Assembly (NCBI RefSeq): GCF_016803135.1
Contig: NZ_JAEVFE010000002.1
Location: forward strand, 124,001 to 188,000
Length of the DNA: 64,000 nt
Source: Altererythrobacter sp. C41
Lineage (GTDB): Bacteria > Pseudomonadota > Alphaproteobacteria > Sphingomonadales > Sphingomonadaceae
Reading direction: 5' to 3'
Part shown: one piece after another, positions 44,236-53,364 of the stretch
Numbering within the stretch: the first letter of the stretch is position 1
Layout: every line of letters begins with the position of its first letter
Notes under the pieces: generated by a model
The model's database searches: none
Told to the model about the DNA's origin: nothing
The model's input: only the letters and a program-made list of their open reading frames with translations
Made by a program: the position numbers and the translations under genes

Positions 44236-44696
44236 ATATCCGCCAGGGATCGCTGGCCGACGTTCCGCGCGCGCTGGAAATCTGGCGCGCGGCGGTCGAT
44301 GCGACGCATGGTTTTCTGACGCCCGAGGATCGCGTCGAGATCGACCGCATGGTGGCGGAGCAGTTCCTGCCTCAAGCCGATCTCTGGCTGGCCGAAGATG
44401 GCGAAGGACGTGTCCTCGGCTTCCTCGTGATGGAGGGTGACGAGATCGATGCGCTGTTCGTCGATCCGGCGGTGCACGGGCGGGGCTATGGCACGGCCCT
44501 GGTCGAGCATGCGCTCACCCTGTCGCCACGCGCGACGGTCGAGGCAAGCGAGCAGGCCAGCAATGCACTGCCGTTCTACGAGGCGCGGGGGTTCGTGCGG
44601 ATCGGACGATCGGAAACCGATCCACAGGGCCGGCCCTATCCGCTGGTTCGGTTGCGCTATGCCGGAGGCAGCGACCGTGGGTCGAGCGACGGATGA
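44232..44696 (+). CDS. GNAT family N-acetyltransferase
   Basis: 154 residues starting at GTG 44232, overlapping the thrS stop. GNAT features: [63 protein letters not shown] (acetyl-CoA motif A, HGRGYG) and [20 protein letters not shown] (motif B). It resembles YjaB-like acetyltransferases. Substrate unknown. The stop overlaps the next gene (ATGA), so thrS, this gene and the TauE gene form one coupled unit. Confidence 0.9.
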   Translation: MNIRQGSLADVPRALEIWRAAVDATHGFLTPEDRVEIDRMVAEQFLPQADLWLAEDGEGRVLGFLVMEGDEIDALFVDPAVHGRGYGTALVEHALTLSPRATVEASEQASNALPFYEARGFVRIGRSETDPQGRPYPLVRLRYAGGSDRGSSDG

Positions 44697-45436
44697 TCGC
44701 CGACTTCACCGTGCTGCAGATCGGAGTGGCGCTGGCGAGCGGGCTCGGCGCCGCGTTCGTGCGCGGCCTGACCGGGTTCGGCATGGCGATCCTGCTGGTG
44801 CCGGTGCTCGCGCTGGCACTTACGCCGGTCGAGGCGGTTCTGGTGACCAACACCGTCTCGCTGCTGCTCGGCCTCAGCGAGTTCAGGCGCCTGCGCCAAC
44901 ACGCCGAGCGTTCGGCCTGGATCATTGCGGGGCTGGTTCTTCTCGCGACGCTTCCGGGGCTGGCGGTGCTGTCCGCGACGCCCCCGCCGCTCGCGCGGCT
45001 GCTGATCGCACTGGTTGCGCTCTCGGCCTTCGCAGCCATCCTGCTCCCGTCTCGCCCGGCCGATCTTCCGGGTAGGACGACGACCGCGCTGACCGGGCTT
45101 TCGAGCGGCTTTCTGACCGGCTTTGCAGGCATGCCGGGGCCACCAGTCGTCCCGTACTACGTCGGGCGCGCGATACCGCGGGCGACCGCGAAAGCGTCGA
45201 TGATCCTGATCTTCACCTTCGCTTCGGCCGCCGGGCTTGCCTCGGGCGCGCTTCTCGGTGAACTGCACTGGCGCCAGCTTGCGCTTGGCGCACTGCTTCT
45301 GCCGGTGGTGCTGCTCGGCAACTGGCTGGGCAGCCTCGCATTCGGCCGGATCGGCGATACCGCGTGGCGGACGTTCGTGGCCGTGGTCCTGGCGGCAGCG
45401 GCGATCGCCGCGCTGGTCAAGCTGTTACACGGATAA
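44693..45436 (+). CDS. TauE/SafE family transporter
   Basis: 247 residues with seven or eight hydrophobic helices. Two repeated halves carry the family motif: GLGAAFVRGLTGFGMAILLVPVLALALTPVEAVLVTN near the N-terminus and GLSSGFLTGFAGMPGPPVVPYYVGR in the middle, then LLPVVLLGNWLGSLAFGR. TauE/SafE proteins export sulfite, sulfoacetate or other organic anions. Start ATG overlaps the GNAT stop. Nothing nearby indicates the substrate. Confidence 0.9.
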   Translation: MIADFTVLQIGVALASGLGAAFVRGLTGFGMAILLVPVLALALTPVEAVLVTNTVSLLLGLSEFRRLRQHAERSAWIIAGLVLLATLPGLAVLSATPPPLARLLIALVALSAFAAILLPSRPADLPGRTTTALTGLSSGFLTGFAGMPGPPVVPYYVGRAIPRATAKASMILIFTFASAAGLASGALLGELHWRQLALGALLLPVVLLGNWLGSLAFGRIGDTAWRTFVAVVLAAAAIAALVKLLHG

Positions 45437-45556
45437 GCCGGGCAGCGCAGCGTCGGCCGCGATCAGCGCAAGCGCGCATCCCATCACCACGGCCGCCCGC
45501 AGCACATCGAGCGCGCGGTGTCCGTGCCTGCGGGCGAAGGCGATCGCATATGCCAT
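45425..45556 (-). CDS. Possible small membrane protein (43 aa)
   Basis: A minus-strand frame from ATG 45556 to TAA 45425-45427 encodes 43 residues: a basic N-terminus (FARRHGHRALDVLRA) and a hydrophobic tail (AAVVMGCALALIAADAALPGL). Its 3' end overlaps the convergent TauE gene by 12 bases. It fills an otherwise empty 168-base gap. There is no good Shine-Dalgarno and it may be spurious. Confidence 0.35.
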   Translation of the reverse strand: MAYAIAFARRHGHRALDVLRAAVVMGCALALIAADAALPGLSV

Positions 45557-45604
45557 GAAGCTCGACGTACGCCGGCGGCAGCTAAGGAAGCGTTAAAGGC
45601 GGGA

Positions 45605-46573
45605 TCAAAGCCCCGGCATCTGCTGGCTGGCGCAGTGGAAGCCGCCGCCGCCCGCAAGCACTGCATCGGCGGGAAGGCCTATCGTCGCGCGATCGGGAAA
45701 CAGCGCGGCGATGGCCGCGACGCCGTCCGCATCGTGGATCGAGCCGAACGTCGGCACCACGACGAGGTTCGTGGTGATCGCGAAGTTGGCGTAGCTGGCG
45801 GGCTCGACAAGATCGCCCCGGGTAATGAGCCCGGGCGACGGAATCTCGGCCACCTCGACGCCGAAGGCTTCGGCGCGGCGCTTCGCATCGGCGTAGATCG
45901 CGGTGTTGGGATCGTCGCTGCCTGTGGCGCGCGGTAGCGCAAGACGGCCCGGCGCGACAAACCGGGCGAGGTTGTCGACATGCCCGTCGGTATGATCGTT
46001 GATCAGCCCGTCGCCGAGCCACAGCACGCGGTCGAAGCCGAGATCGCGCGCGAGCCGTGCCTCGATCTCCTCGCGCGAAAGCTCGGGATTGCGGTTCGGG
46101 TTGAGCAGGCACTGTTCGGTCGTGACGACGAGGCCGGTCCCGTCCCCGTCGATCGCCCCGCCTTCGAGGATCCAGTCCGCTCCGACGACCGGGAGCCCCG
46201 CTTCGTTCGCGAGCTCGGCACCGATCGTCTGATCACCCTCCATCAGGTACTTGCCGCCCCAGCCGTTGAACAGGCAGCGCAGCGCCGAACCGTCGGTGCG
46301 GACGAGCGGCCCGGTATCGCGCAGCCATACGTCGCCGAAGCTGCGCCGCTCGAGCTTGACCGCGCCCGAGACGAGCGAACGTGCCCGCGCCTCGTTCGCC
46401 GCGTCGCGTACCAGCAGGCGCACCTCCTGCCCGCTTTCGGCCACCGCGTTGGCGAACGCGGCGATCTGCTCCTGTGCGCGGCCGAGATAGTCCGGCCACT
46501 CGTCCGCATCGTGCGGGAAGCCGATCCACAGCCACGCCTGCGGCGCCCATTCGGGCGGCATCGAGATAGCCAT
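45605..46573 (-). CDS. Agmatine deiminase / peptidyl-arginine deiminase family protein
   Basis: 322 residues from ATG 46573. Guanidino-modifying fold with all expected sites: FGDVWLRDTGPL (Asp), WILEGGAIDGDG (Glu-Gly-Gly), LINDHTDGHVDNLARF (His and Asp) and the nucleophile Cys314 in GGGGFHCASQQMP. Agmatine deiminase converts agmatine to N-carbamoylputrescine. It is somewhat shorter than E. faecalis AguA. The usual partner, N-carbamoylputrescine amidase, is not adjacent; instead it follows the M28 peptidase lipoprotein gene by 29 bases. Confidence 0.9.
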   Translation of the reverse strand: MAISMPPEWAPQAWLWIGFPHDADEWPDYLGRAQEQIAAFANAVAESGQEVRLLVRDAANEARARSLVSGAVKLERRSFGDVWLRDTGPLVRTDGSALRCLFNGWGGKYLMEGDQTIGAELANEAGLPVVGADWILEGGAIDGDGTGLVVTTEQCLLNPNRNPELSREEIEARLARDLGFDRVLWLGDGLINDHTDGHVDNLARFVAPGRLALPRATGSDDPNTAIYADAKRRAEAFGVEVAEIPSPGLITRGDLVEPASYANFAITTNLVVVPTFGSIHDADGVAAIAALFPDRATIGLPADAVLAGGGGFHCASQQMPGL

Positions 46574-46602
46574 CGAAAGTCGCTCCGAATGGGCGTGCGG
46601 GG

Positions 46603-48288
46603 TCAGCAGCCGCCGTCCGCCGCGCAGGCTTCGTCGCGGATGCGGCGGAACTCGTCGCCTTCGCGCCAGTTGGGCCACGAGGTCGACATGCCCAGCATCC
46701 GGCCGAGGCGGTAGAACAGGCGCAGGTCCTGCTCGACGCCCGACCAGTCCCAGTTCTCGTCGTACTCGTCGCCGGCCGCATGGTAGGCCGTGTCGCGGTA
46801 GCGCGCCTCGTAGGCCGCGCCCGCCTCCGTGCCGCCCTCGACCAGATCCTGCCCGCCGTCGACGTAGAGCATCGGCAGGCCGCGCTTGGCCATGCTGAAG
46901 TGGTCGGAACGATAGTAGTAACCGGCCTCGGGCGACGGGTTCGGCGTGCCGACGCGCTCCTCGGCGGTCAGCGCCGCCGTCAGGAAGTCGTCGAGCTGCG
47001 ACTTGTCGGGTCCCACCACTGTCACGTCCTTTGCCGGGCCCGCGAGGGACAGCGCGTCCATGTTCACCCCGCCCACCGTCTGTTCGAGCGGGAAGACCGG
47101 GTTCGCGCCGTAGTATTCGGAACCGAGCAGGCCCTGTTCCTCGGCGGTGACGGCAAGGAACACCAGGCTGCGATCGGCCGGGCCGGCCTTCGCGTGCGCT
47201 TCTGCGAGCGCGATAAGGGCTGCGGTGCCGGTCGCATTGTCGATCGCACCGTTGCAGATCTCGTCCTCCTCACCCGGAGCGCAGCGGCCGAGATGGTCCC
47301 AGTGCGCAGTGTGAAGCACGTATTCCTCGGGACGCTCGGCACCCGGCAGAACGCCGATCACGTTCTTCGAGGTGAAGGTGCGGGCGTCGTTCTCGAACGC
47401 GGTCGACACGGTTGCGCCGAGCGGCACGGGCTTGAAGCCTTTCTTCTTCGCAGCCGCCGAAAGCTCGGCGAGGCTATGTCCGGTCGCCTCGAGGATCTGC
47501 TCGGCAACCGCCTTCTGCACCCAGCCGTTCATCACGGTCTGGTCCGCACCGCCATCCGCACGCTGGGCATAGGCCTGCGGGCCCGACCAGCTGTTCTTGA
47601 CCGTGGTCCAGGGATAGGACGCCGGATAGGTGTCGTGCACGATGATCGCGCCGGTCGCGCCCTGGCGGGCGGCTTCCTCATACTTGTAGGTCCAGCGGCC
47701 ATAATAGGTCATCGCCTTGCCGTTGAAGGTGCCTTCCAGCGCTTCGGCCTCGTAGTCGGGATCGTTGATCAGGATGACTGCGGTCTTCCCGGTCATGTCG
47801 ATCCCGGCATAGTCGTTCCAGTTCTTCTCCGGCGCATTGATGCCGTAGCCGACGAAGACGAGTTCGCTGTTCTCGACCTTCGTCGTCGGCGTTTCGCGAT
47901 AGGAGACGCCGACCCAGTCCTCGCCGAAGTCGAAGTTCATCGTCTCGCCGTCGGCCTTCACCGTCAGCGGCGCGAAATCGCGCCCGGTGATCTCGACCAG
48001 CGGCACGTCCTGGAACCAGCTTCCGTTGTTGCCCGGCTCGAGCCCGGCCTTCTCGAACTGCTCGGCGATATAGGCGACCGTTTTTTCCTCGCCCGCGGTG
48101 CCGGGCAGGCGGCCTTCGAACTCGTCCGAAGAAAGGATACGGGTCGCTTCCTTCATCGTTTCGATGGAGATTTCGGGCACTTCGATCTCGGGGATGTCGA
48201 GCGCCGCGTCGCCCTCGGGCTCGCTTACGGCGACGTTGCACGCAGCGAGCGCCAGCACGGCAGTGGCGGCTAGGATTCGGCGGATCAT
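46603..48288 (-). CDS. Lipoprotein M28 family zinc metallopeptidase
   Basis: 561 residues from ATG 48288. Signal with lipobox LALAAC, then a PA-like insert (ELVFVGYGINAPEKNWNDYAGIDMTGKTAVILIND) within the first half. The M28 catalytic region has LHTAHWDHLGR (His, Asp), CNGAIDNATGTAALIALAEA (bridging Asp), VTAEEQGLLGSEYYG (catalytic and ligand Glu), GGVNMDALS (Asp) and YRSDHFSMAKRGLP (His). It is an exported co-catalytic zinc aminopeptidase-like enzyme. A GAGAG site precedes the ATG. It is convergent with nothing and divergent from glnE; probably cotranscribed with the deiminase gene. Confidence 0.94.
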   Translation of the reverse strand: MIRRILAATAVLALAACNVAVSEPEGDAALDIPEIEVPEISIETMKEATRILSSDEFEGRLPGTAGEEKTVAYIAEQFEKAGLEPGNNGSWFQDVPLVEITGRDFAPLTVKADGETMNFDFGEDWVGVSYRETPTTKVENSELVFVGYGINAPEKNWNDYAGIDMTGKTAVILINDPDYEAEALEGTFNGKAMTYYGRWTYKYEEAARQGATGAIIVHDTYPASYPWTTVKNSWSGPQAYAQRADGGADQTVMNGWVQKAVAEQILEATGHSLAELSAAAKKKGFKPVPLGATVSTAFENDARTFTSKNVIGVLPGAERPEEYVLHTAHWDHLGRCAPGEEDEICNGAIDNATGTAALIALAEAHAKAGPADRSLVFLAVTAEEQGLLGSEYYGANPVFPLEQTVGGVNMDALSLAGPAKDVTVVGPDKSQLDDFLTAALTAEERVGTPNPSPEAGYYYRSDHFSMAKRGLPMLYVDGGQDLVEGGTEAGAAYEARYRDTAYHAAGDEYDENWDWSGVEQDLRLFYRLGRMLGMSTSWPNWREGDEFRRIRDEACAADGGC

Positions 48289-48395
48289 TTGCAAAGCTCT
48301 CTCTCAAGACTGCGATTGCCGCAAAACTTGGCAGGTCGCGCGCGCCGCGGCAACCCGTGCTTGTGCATGGTGTGCACTCCGGGCAGGGAGCGGGC

Positions 48396-51086
48396 ATGAC
48401 GGGTGACTGGCAAGATGCGATCGCGCGGGCTCGTGTCAACGCACCATTCCTCGCGCGTGCGCTCGACCGGCAGCCGGAACTCGAAGCGCTGCTGCGGGCC
48501 GGCGATGGCGAGGGCGCGCTCGCCTGGGCGCGGGCGGCGGGCAGTGAAGCGCCGACTTGCGAGATCGCGCTGCGGCGCGAGCGGCTGGCGCTGGCGGCGG
48601 CGCTGGCGGTCGGCGACCTTGCCGGGGCCTTCCCCCTCGCCCAAGTCATGGCCGAACTGTCCGACCTCGCAGACCGCGCGCTCGATCGGGCGATAGCGGA
48701 AGCGATCGCCCGCCGCGTGGAGGGCGCCGCGCCGGCCGGTTTCATCGCCTTGGCGCTCGGCAAGCACGGTGCGGGCGAACTCAACTACAGTTCCGACATC
48801 GATCCGATCCTGCTCTACGATCCGGCGACGCTGCCCCGCCGCGCACGCGATGAACCCGGCGAGGCGGCGCAGCGCTATGCACGCGAGATCGTCCAGATGC
48901 TCTCTGCCAACAGCGCCGAAGGCTATGTCTTCCGGGTCGACCTGCGCCTGCGCCCGGCCTCCGAAGTGAGCCCGCTGGCGATTTCGTGCGATGCGGCGCT
49001 CAGCCACTACGAAAGTTCGGCGCTGGCGTGGGAGCGCGCCGCCTATATCCGCGCCCGCGCCGCTGCGGGAGACATCGGGCAGGGCGAGGATTTTCTCGCC
49101 GCGATCCGCCCCTTCGTCTGGCGGCGCAGCCTCGATTTCGGCGCGATCGAGGAGATCGGCCGACTGACCTCACGCATCCGCGACCGGTATTCGGGTCCCA
49201 CCGAGCCCGCCCCGGGTTTCAACCTCAAGCAGGGTCGCGGCGGGATCCGCGAGATCGAGTTCTTTGCGCAGACGCACCAGCTGATTCATGGTGGCCGCGA
49301 TCCTTCGCTGCGTGTCCGGCAGACGCGTGCCGCGCTCGATGCGCTGGCCGCAGCCGGCCTCATCGCATCCGAGGATGCCGAGCTTCTCGGCCGCAGCTAC
49401 GACCGTCTGCGTGTCGTCGAGCACCGGCTGCAGATGCTCGAGGATCATCAGACACATACGCTTCCGTCCGGCGAAGCGCTCGACCGCGTTGCGCGGCTCG
49501 ACGGCCTGGCCGACGGCGCGGCGCTACTGGCAGAACTGACCCCGCTCTGTGCCGAGGTCGCGGCGCGTTTCGACCGGCTGCTCGACCGCCCCGGGAGCGG
49601 CGGTGCATCGCAGGCCGAGGGCCTCCCCGCGCGGCTCGAACGGCTGGGCTTCGAGGAACCGGCGGGGCTTGCCGAACGGATCGCGAGCTGGAGCGACGGC
49701 CACATCCGCGCGTTGCGCAGCGAGGCGGCGCGCGCTTCGTTCGATGCCCTGCTCCCACGCCTGCTCGATGCGCTGGCCGAGGCGCCCGACCCGCGCCGCG
49801 CGCTGCTGCTGTGGGAGGAACTGATCGCCAAGGCGTCGAGCGCGATCAATCTGTTCCGCCTGCTCGATGCGCGGCCCGCCCTGCTCGACCAGCTCGTCGG
49901 CGTGCTGACGCTCGCGCCGCCGCTTGCCGAGCAGCTCGCGCGGCGGCCGGAGCTGCTCGATGCGCTGATCGACAAGAGCGCGCTCGATCTGCCCGGCGAG
50001 GTTCCCGCGCTGGCGGAGCGCATGGCGCGGGGCGAGACCGGCGATGACTACGAGCGCGCGCTCGACCGAATTCGCGTGGTCACCGGCGAAACGCGTTTCG
50101 CTCTCGGCGTGCAGCTTATCCAGGGCGAGCACGATCCGCTCGATGTCGCCGCCGCGCTGTCGCGCACCGCCGAGGCTGCGCTGGCGATCGCGGCGCGCAC
50201 GACGCAGGACGATTTCGCGGTCAAGCACGGCGTCGTGCCGGGCGGCGAGCTGCTGGTGCTCGGTCTCGGGCGGCTCGGCGGCGGCGCGCTGACGCATGCG
50301 TCCGACCTCGACATCGTCTATCTCTTCACCGGCGACCACGGCGCCGAATCCGACGGTGCGCGGCCCCTCGGCGCCACGCTCTATTTCAACCGGCTGGCGC
50401 AGCGCGTCAGCGGCGCGCTGAGCGTGCCGACGGCGCAAGGCGCGCTTTACGAGGTCGACACGCGCCTGCGCCCGCAGGGTGCGCAGGGACCGCTCGCGGT
50501 CAGCCTCGACAGCTTCGCCCGCTACCAGCGCGAGGACGCCTGGACCTGGGAGCACATGGCGCTCACCCGCGCCCGGCCGCTGTTCGGCTCGCCCGAGGCA
50601 CGGTCGGCTCTCGAAAGCGCGATCGCGGACGTGCTGCTGCGCCCGCGCGATCCCGCGAGACTGCGCGCCGATGTACTGAAGATGCGCGGCGAAATGGCCG
50701 CCAACAAGCCGCCCCGCGGGCCGCTCGACGCCAAGCTGCTGCGCGGCGGGCTCGTCGATCTGGAATTCCTGATCCACTATCTGCAACTGCGCGACCAGGC
50801 CTGTATCGTGCCCGATCTGGGGCAGGCGATCGCCGGCCTGGCCGAGCGCGGGAGCTTGCCCGGCGAAATGGCTGAAGCCGAGCGGATGATGACACGCCTG
50901 CTCGTGGCGGGCCGCCTGCTCGCACCCGATCTCGACCAGCCCACGCCAGCCGCCGGTCGCGCGCTGGCCCGGGCTTGCCGGTGCGAAAGCCTCGACGAGG
51001 TCTTGCGCCGGCTGGAAGAGGCGCGGCAATGCGTCGCCGCCACCTGGCACGAGGTGTTCGAAGAAAAACTGGAGACCCAGCAATGA
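48396..51086 (+). CDS. glnE: Bifunctional glutamine synthetase adenylyltransferase/deadenylylase
   Basis: 896 residues. Two nucleotidyltransferase domains are visible: the first (deadenylylase) at LALGKHGAGELNYSSDIDPILLYD near residue 125 and the second (adenylyltransferase) at LVLGLGRLGGGALTHASDLDIVYLFTGDHG near 620, each followed by a helical GlnD-type domain. Additional matches are GRGGIREIEFFAQTHQLIHGG and LRGGLVDLEFLIHYLQLR. It adds or removes AMP on glutamine synthetase according to PII status. ATG 48396 follows GGGAG. The stop overlaps the bcp start. Confidence 0.96.
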   Translation: MTGDWQDAIARARVNAPFLARALDRQPELEALLRAGDGEGALAWARAAGSEAPTCEIALRRERLALAAALAVGDLAGAFPLAQVMAELSDLADRALDRAIAEAIARRVEGAAPAGFIALALGKHGAGELNYSSDIDPILLYDPATLPRRARDEPGEAAQRYAREIVQMLSANSAEGYVFRVDLRLRPASEVSPLAISCDAALSHYESSALAWERAAYIRARAAAGDIGQGEDFLAAIRPFVWRRSLDFGAIEEIGRLTSRIRDRYSGPTEPAPGFNLKQGRGGIREIEFFAQTHQLIHGGRDPSLRVRQTRAALDALAAAGLIASEDAELLGRSYDRLRVVEHRLQMLEDHQTHTLPSGEALDRVARLDGLADGAALLAELTPLCAEVAARFDRLLDRPGSGGASQAEGLPARLERLGFEEPAGLAERIASWSDGHIRALRSEAARASFDALLPRLLDALAEAPDPRRALLLWEELIAKASSAINLFRLLDARPALLDQLVGVLTLAPPLAEQLARRPELLDALIDKSALDLPGEVPALAERMARGETGDDYERALDRIRVVTGETRFALGVQLIQGEHDPLDVAAALSRTAEAALAIAARTTQDDFAVKHGVVPGGELLVLGLGRLGGGALTHASDLDIVYLFTGDHGAESDGARPLGATLYFNRLAQRVSGALSVPTAQGALYEVDTRLRPQGAQGPLAVSLDSFARYQREDAWTWEHMALTRARPLFGSPEARSALESAIADVLLRPRDPARLRADVLKMRGEMAANKPPRGPLDAKLLRGGLVDLEFLIHYLQLRDQACIVPDLGQAIAGLAERGSLPGEMAEAERMMTRLLVAGRLLAPDLDQPTPAAGRALARACRCESLDEVLRRLEEARQCVAATWHEVFEEKLETQQ

Positions 51087-51556
51087 ACGACTTTCCGAAA
51101 GCCGGCGACCCGATGCCCGACATCGCGATGGAGACGCCCGACGGCAGCACGGTGAAGCCGTCGGACTTTCGCGGGCGCAAGCTGGTCGTGTTCTTCTATC
51201 CGAAGGACAACACGCCGGGCTGCACGACCGAGGCGAAGGACTTCACTGCGCTCGCCGGCGAATTCGAGAAAGCCGGCGTCGCGCTGCTCGGGGTGAGCAA
51301 GGATTCGCCGCAGAAGCATCGCAACTTCATCGCCAAGCACGATCTGAAGGTCCCCCTCGCCACGGATGCCGAGGAAGGCGGCTTGTCCGATGCGCTCGGG
51401 ATCTGGACCGAGAAGAAGCTCTACGGGAAGACCTTCATCGGCATGGTCCGCAGCACTTATCTCGTCGACGCGGAAGGGAAGATCGCCCGCGTCTGGGAGA
51501 AGGTGAAGGTCAAGGACCACGCCGAAGAGGTGCTCGAGGCGGCGAAGGCGCTTTGA
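51083..51556 (+). CDS. bcp: Thioredoxin-dependent peroxiredoxin, Bcp/PrxQ type
   Basis: 157 residues. Peroxidatic Cys47 lies in VVFFYPKDNTPGCTTEAKDFTAL. A resolving Cys at the usual +5 position (CxxxxC) is absent, replaced here by Ala-Lys, so this looks like a 1-Cys or alternative-resolving member. It reduces peroxides with thioredoxin. Translationally coupled to glnE (ATGA) and to the DUF455 gene (TTGA). Confidence 0.93.
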   Translation: MNDFPKAGDPMPDIAMETPDGSTVKPSDFRGRKLVVFFYPKDNTPGCTTEAKDFTALAGEFEKAGVALLGVSKDSPQKHRNFIAKHDLKVPLATDAEEGGLSDALGIWTEKKLYGKTFIGMVRSTYLVDAEGKIARVWEKVKVKDHAEEVLEAAKAL

Positions 51557-52356
51557 GCGAAAGGCGCGAATCGATCGCCGCGGCGATCCACGGCGCGTTG
51601 CTGACCGGCGAGCCGACCGCCAAGGTCTTCGCCGCGCGCGATGTCGCGCGCCGCTGGCGCCTCGGACGGCTCGACTGGCGCTTTGATGCCGCGATGCCCG
51701 AGCGTCCCGCCGCGCCGGAACGGCCCGAACTGCTCCCGCCCAATCGTATGCCGAAGCGCGGCAAGGCCGGATCGGAGCGTGGGCGAATCGCGCTGTGGCA
51801 CGCTCTCGCACACATCGAATTCGTCGCGATCGACCTCGCGCTCGACATGGCCGGCCGCTTCGGGGAGGCAATGGGCCGGGAATTCGTGAGCGATTTCCTT
51901 TCCGTAGCTGCCGACGAGGCGATGCATTTCGCTCTCCTCGACTGCAAGCTCCGCCGCCTCGGCAGCCATTACGGCGCGCTGCCGGCGCACGGAGGACTGT
52001 GGCAGGCGGCGCACGACACCCGGCACGACGTGCGCGCACGGCTCGCCGTCGTGCCGATGGTGCTGGAGGCGCGGGGTCTCGACGTCACGCCGGCTACGCG
52101 CGATCGGGTGCGTGCGCAGGGTGACGGGGACGGAGCGCGAATCCTCCAGCGAATCCTTGACGACGAAATTCGTCACGTCCGTTTCGGCACAAAGCACTTT
52201 GTCGCAAGCTGCGAAGAAGCGGGCGAAATACCTGAGAAGTGTTGGAAAACGCTGGTGGAAAGGCACTTTCGCGGCGCCTTGAAGCCACCGTTCAACGACT
52301 CGGCGCGTTCGGCAGCCGGTTTATCGCGAGAGTTCTACGCCGCTATTGCTTGTTAA
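51553..52356 (+). CDS. DUF455 ferritin-like protein
   Basis: 267 residues starting from TTG 51553 overlapping the bcp stop. The di-metal pattern of ferritin-like DUF455 proteins is visible: WHALAHIEFVAIDLALDMAGRF (E...H-type helix), DFLSVAADEAMHFALLDCKLRRLG (ExxH), RARLAVVPMVLEARGLDV and LDDEIRHVRFGTKHF (DExxH). Homologues are linked to tRNA modification-like or oxygenase roles, but the function is not established. It ends before the M23 endopeptidase gene. Confidence 0.88.
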   Translation: MSERRESIAAAIHGALLTGEPTAKVFAARDVARRWRLGRLDWRFDAAMPERPAAPERPELLPPNRMPKRGKAGSERGRIALWHALAHIEFVAIDLALDMAGRFGEAMGREFVSDFLSVAADEAMHFALLDCKLRRLGSHYGALPAHGGLWQAAHDTRHDVRARLAVVPMVLEARGLDVTPATRDRVRAQGDGDGARILQRILDDEIRHVRFGTKHFVASCEEAGEIPEKCWKTLVERHFRGALKPPFNDSARSAAGLSREFYAAIAC

Positions 52357-52493
52357 ACCCACCCCCGGTTAGGCCTTCAATCACTGAGACGGAGGAGGGT
52401 TCCCAGTCTCGCATAAAAATCTCGCGCCGGTGTCGTGTGTCCGGCGTGCACGGATCGCTGCGGCTTGAGGGTCGCAAACAAGAGGACGGGATC

Positions 52494-53195
52494 TTGGTCG
52501 CAACTCTCAGCACTCGGCGAATCGCCAAGGCCGCGGCAGCGGCAGGCGCCGCATTCCTCGCCATCGCCGCAACTCCGGCACTGGCGAATTCGAGCGCCGC
52601 AGCCGCAGCCGACATGACCGCGCCCGTGCAGGACGCCCAGAAGTCGGTCACCGGGGACGCGCAGTTCCGCGAACTCTTTGCAAGCTGGCGCTCGCTGGAT
52701 GGCGACCGTGCCGCGCAGCCGATCGCAAGCACCGGCATTTCGGTTCCCTCGCGCATGCCGCTCGACGATGCGCGGCTCTCCAGCGACTACGGCATGCGCA
52801 CCCATCCGGTGCTCGGCGGCCGCCGTTCGCACAAGGGCGTCGATCTTGCTGCGCCGACCGGCACTCCGGTCTATGCGACGGCTGACGGTATCGTCGGCCG
52901 CGCCAACTGGTTCAGCAGCTACGGCCTCTATGTCCAGATCGAACACGGTGCGAAGCTCCAGACGCGATTCGCGCACTTGTCGAAGCTCGCCGTGGCAGAT
53001 GGTCAGCGGGTCAAGAAGGGCGACCTGATCGGCTACGTCGGCTCGACCGGCCGCTCGACCGGTCCGCACCTGCACTACGAAATCCGCATCGACGGCGAGG
53101 CGGTCAATCCGATCCCCTACATGGTCGAAACCGAAGCGCAGCAGGCTTTCGCACTGGCGACCGGCCGCGGCGGTATGGGCGGCGGCGAGGAATAG
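52494..53195 (+). CDS. Exported M23 family metalloendopeptidase
   Basis: 233 residues. Start taken at TTG 52494 since GAGGACGGG lies just upstream and the frame then opens with a signal peptide (IAKAAAAAGAAFLAIAATPALA). Lysostaphin-type zinc site: RSHKGVDLAAPTGTPVYA (His, Asp), and GPHLHYEIR (HxH). SSDYGMRTHPVLGG is also conserved. It cleaves peptidoglycan cross-bridges or acts as a structural cell-envelope factor. A strong terminator follows. Confidence 0.92.
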   Translation: MVATLSTRRIAKAAAAAGAAFLAIAATPALANSSAAAAADMTAPVQDAQKSVTGDAQFRELFASWRSLDGDRAAQPIASTGISVPSRMPLDDARLSSDYGMRTHPVLGGRRSHKGVDLAAPTGTPVYATADGIVGRANWFSSYGLYVQIEHGAKLQTRFAHLSKLAVADGQRVKKGDLIGYVGSTGRSTGPHLHYEIRIDGEAVNPIPYMVETEAQQAFALATGRGGMGGGEE

Positions 53196-53253
53196 ATTTC
53201 GCGCCTCGTGCGAGGGGCGGGAGGCAGGCATGGGAGAGGATGCCTGACAAAAG

Positions 53254-53283
53254 GGCGGCGGGAGCGATCCCGCCGCCTTTTTT
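53254..53283 (+). terminator. Intrinsic terminator after the M23 endopeptidase gene
   Basis: GGCGGCGGGA (53254-53263) and TCCCGCCGCC (53268-53277) form a perfect 10-bp stem with loop GCGA, followed directly by six T residues (53278-53283). This is a textbook Rho-independent terminator ending the glnE-to-M23 run. Confidence 0.95.
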
Positions 53284-53364
53284 CTTGCTGCCGCGGCGCG
53301 CGCAGCTAGGTTTCGAATCACAACGAGATGCCCAAAGGGCGCCGTGAGTGGAGAGAAACCGACC

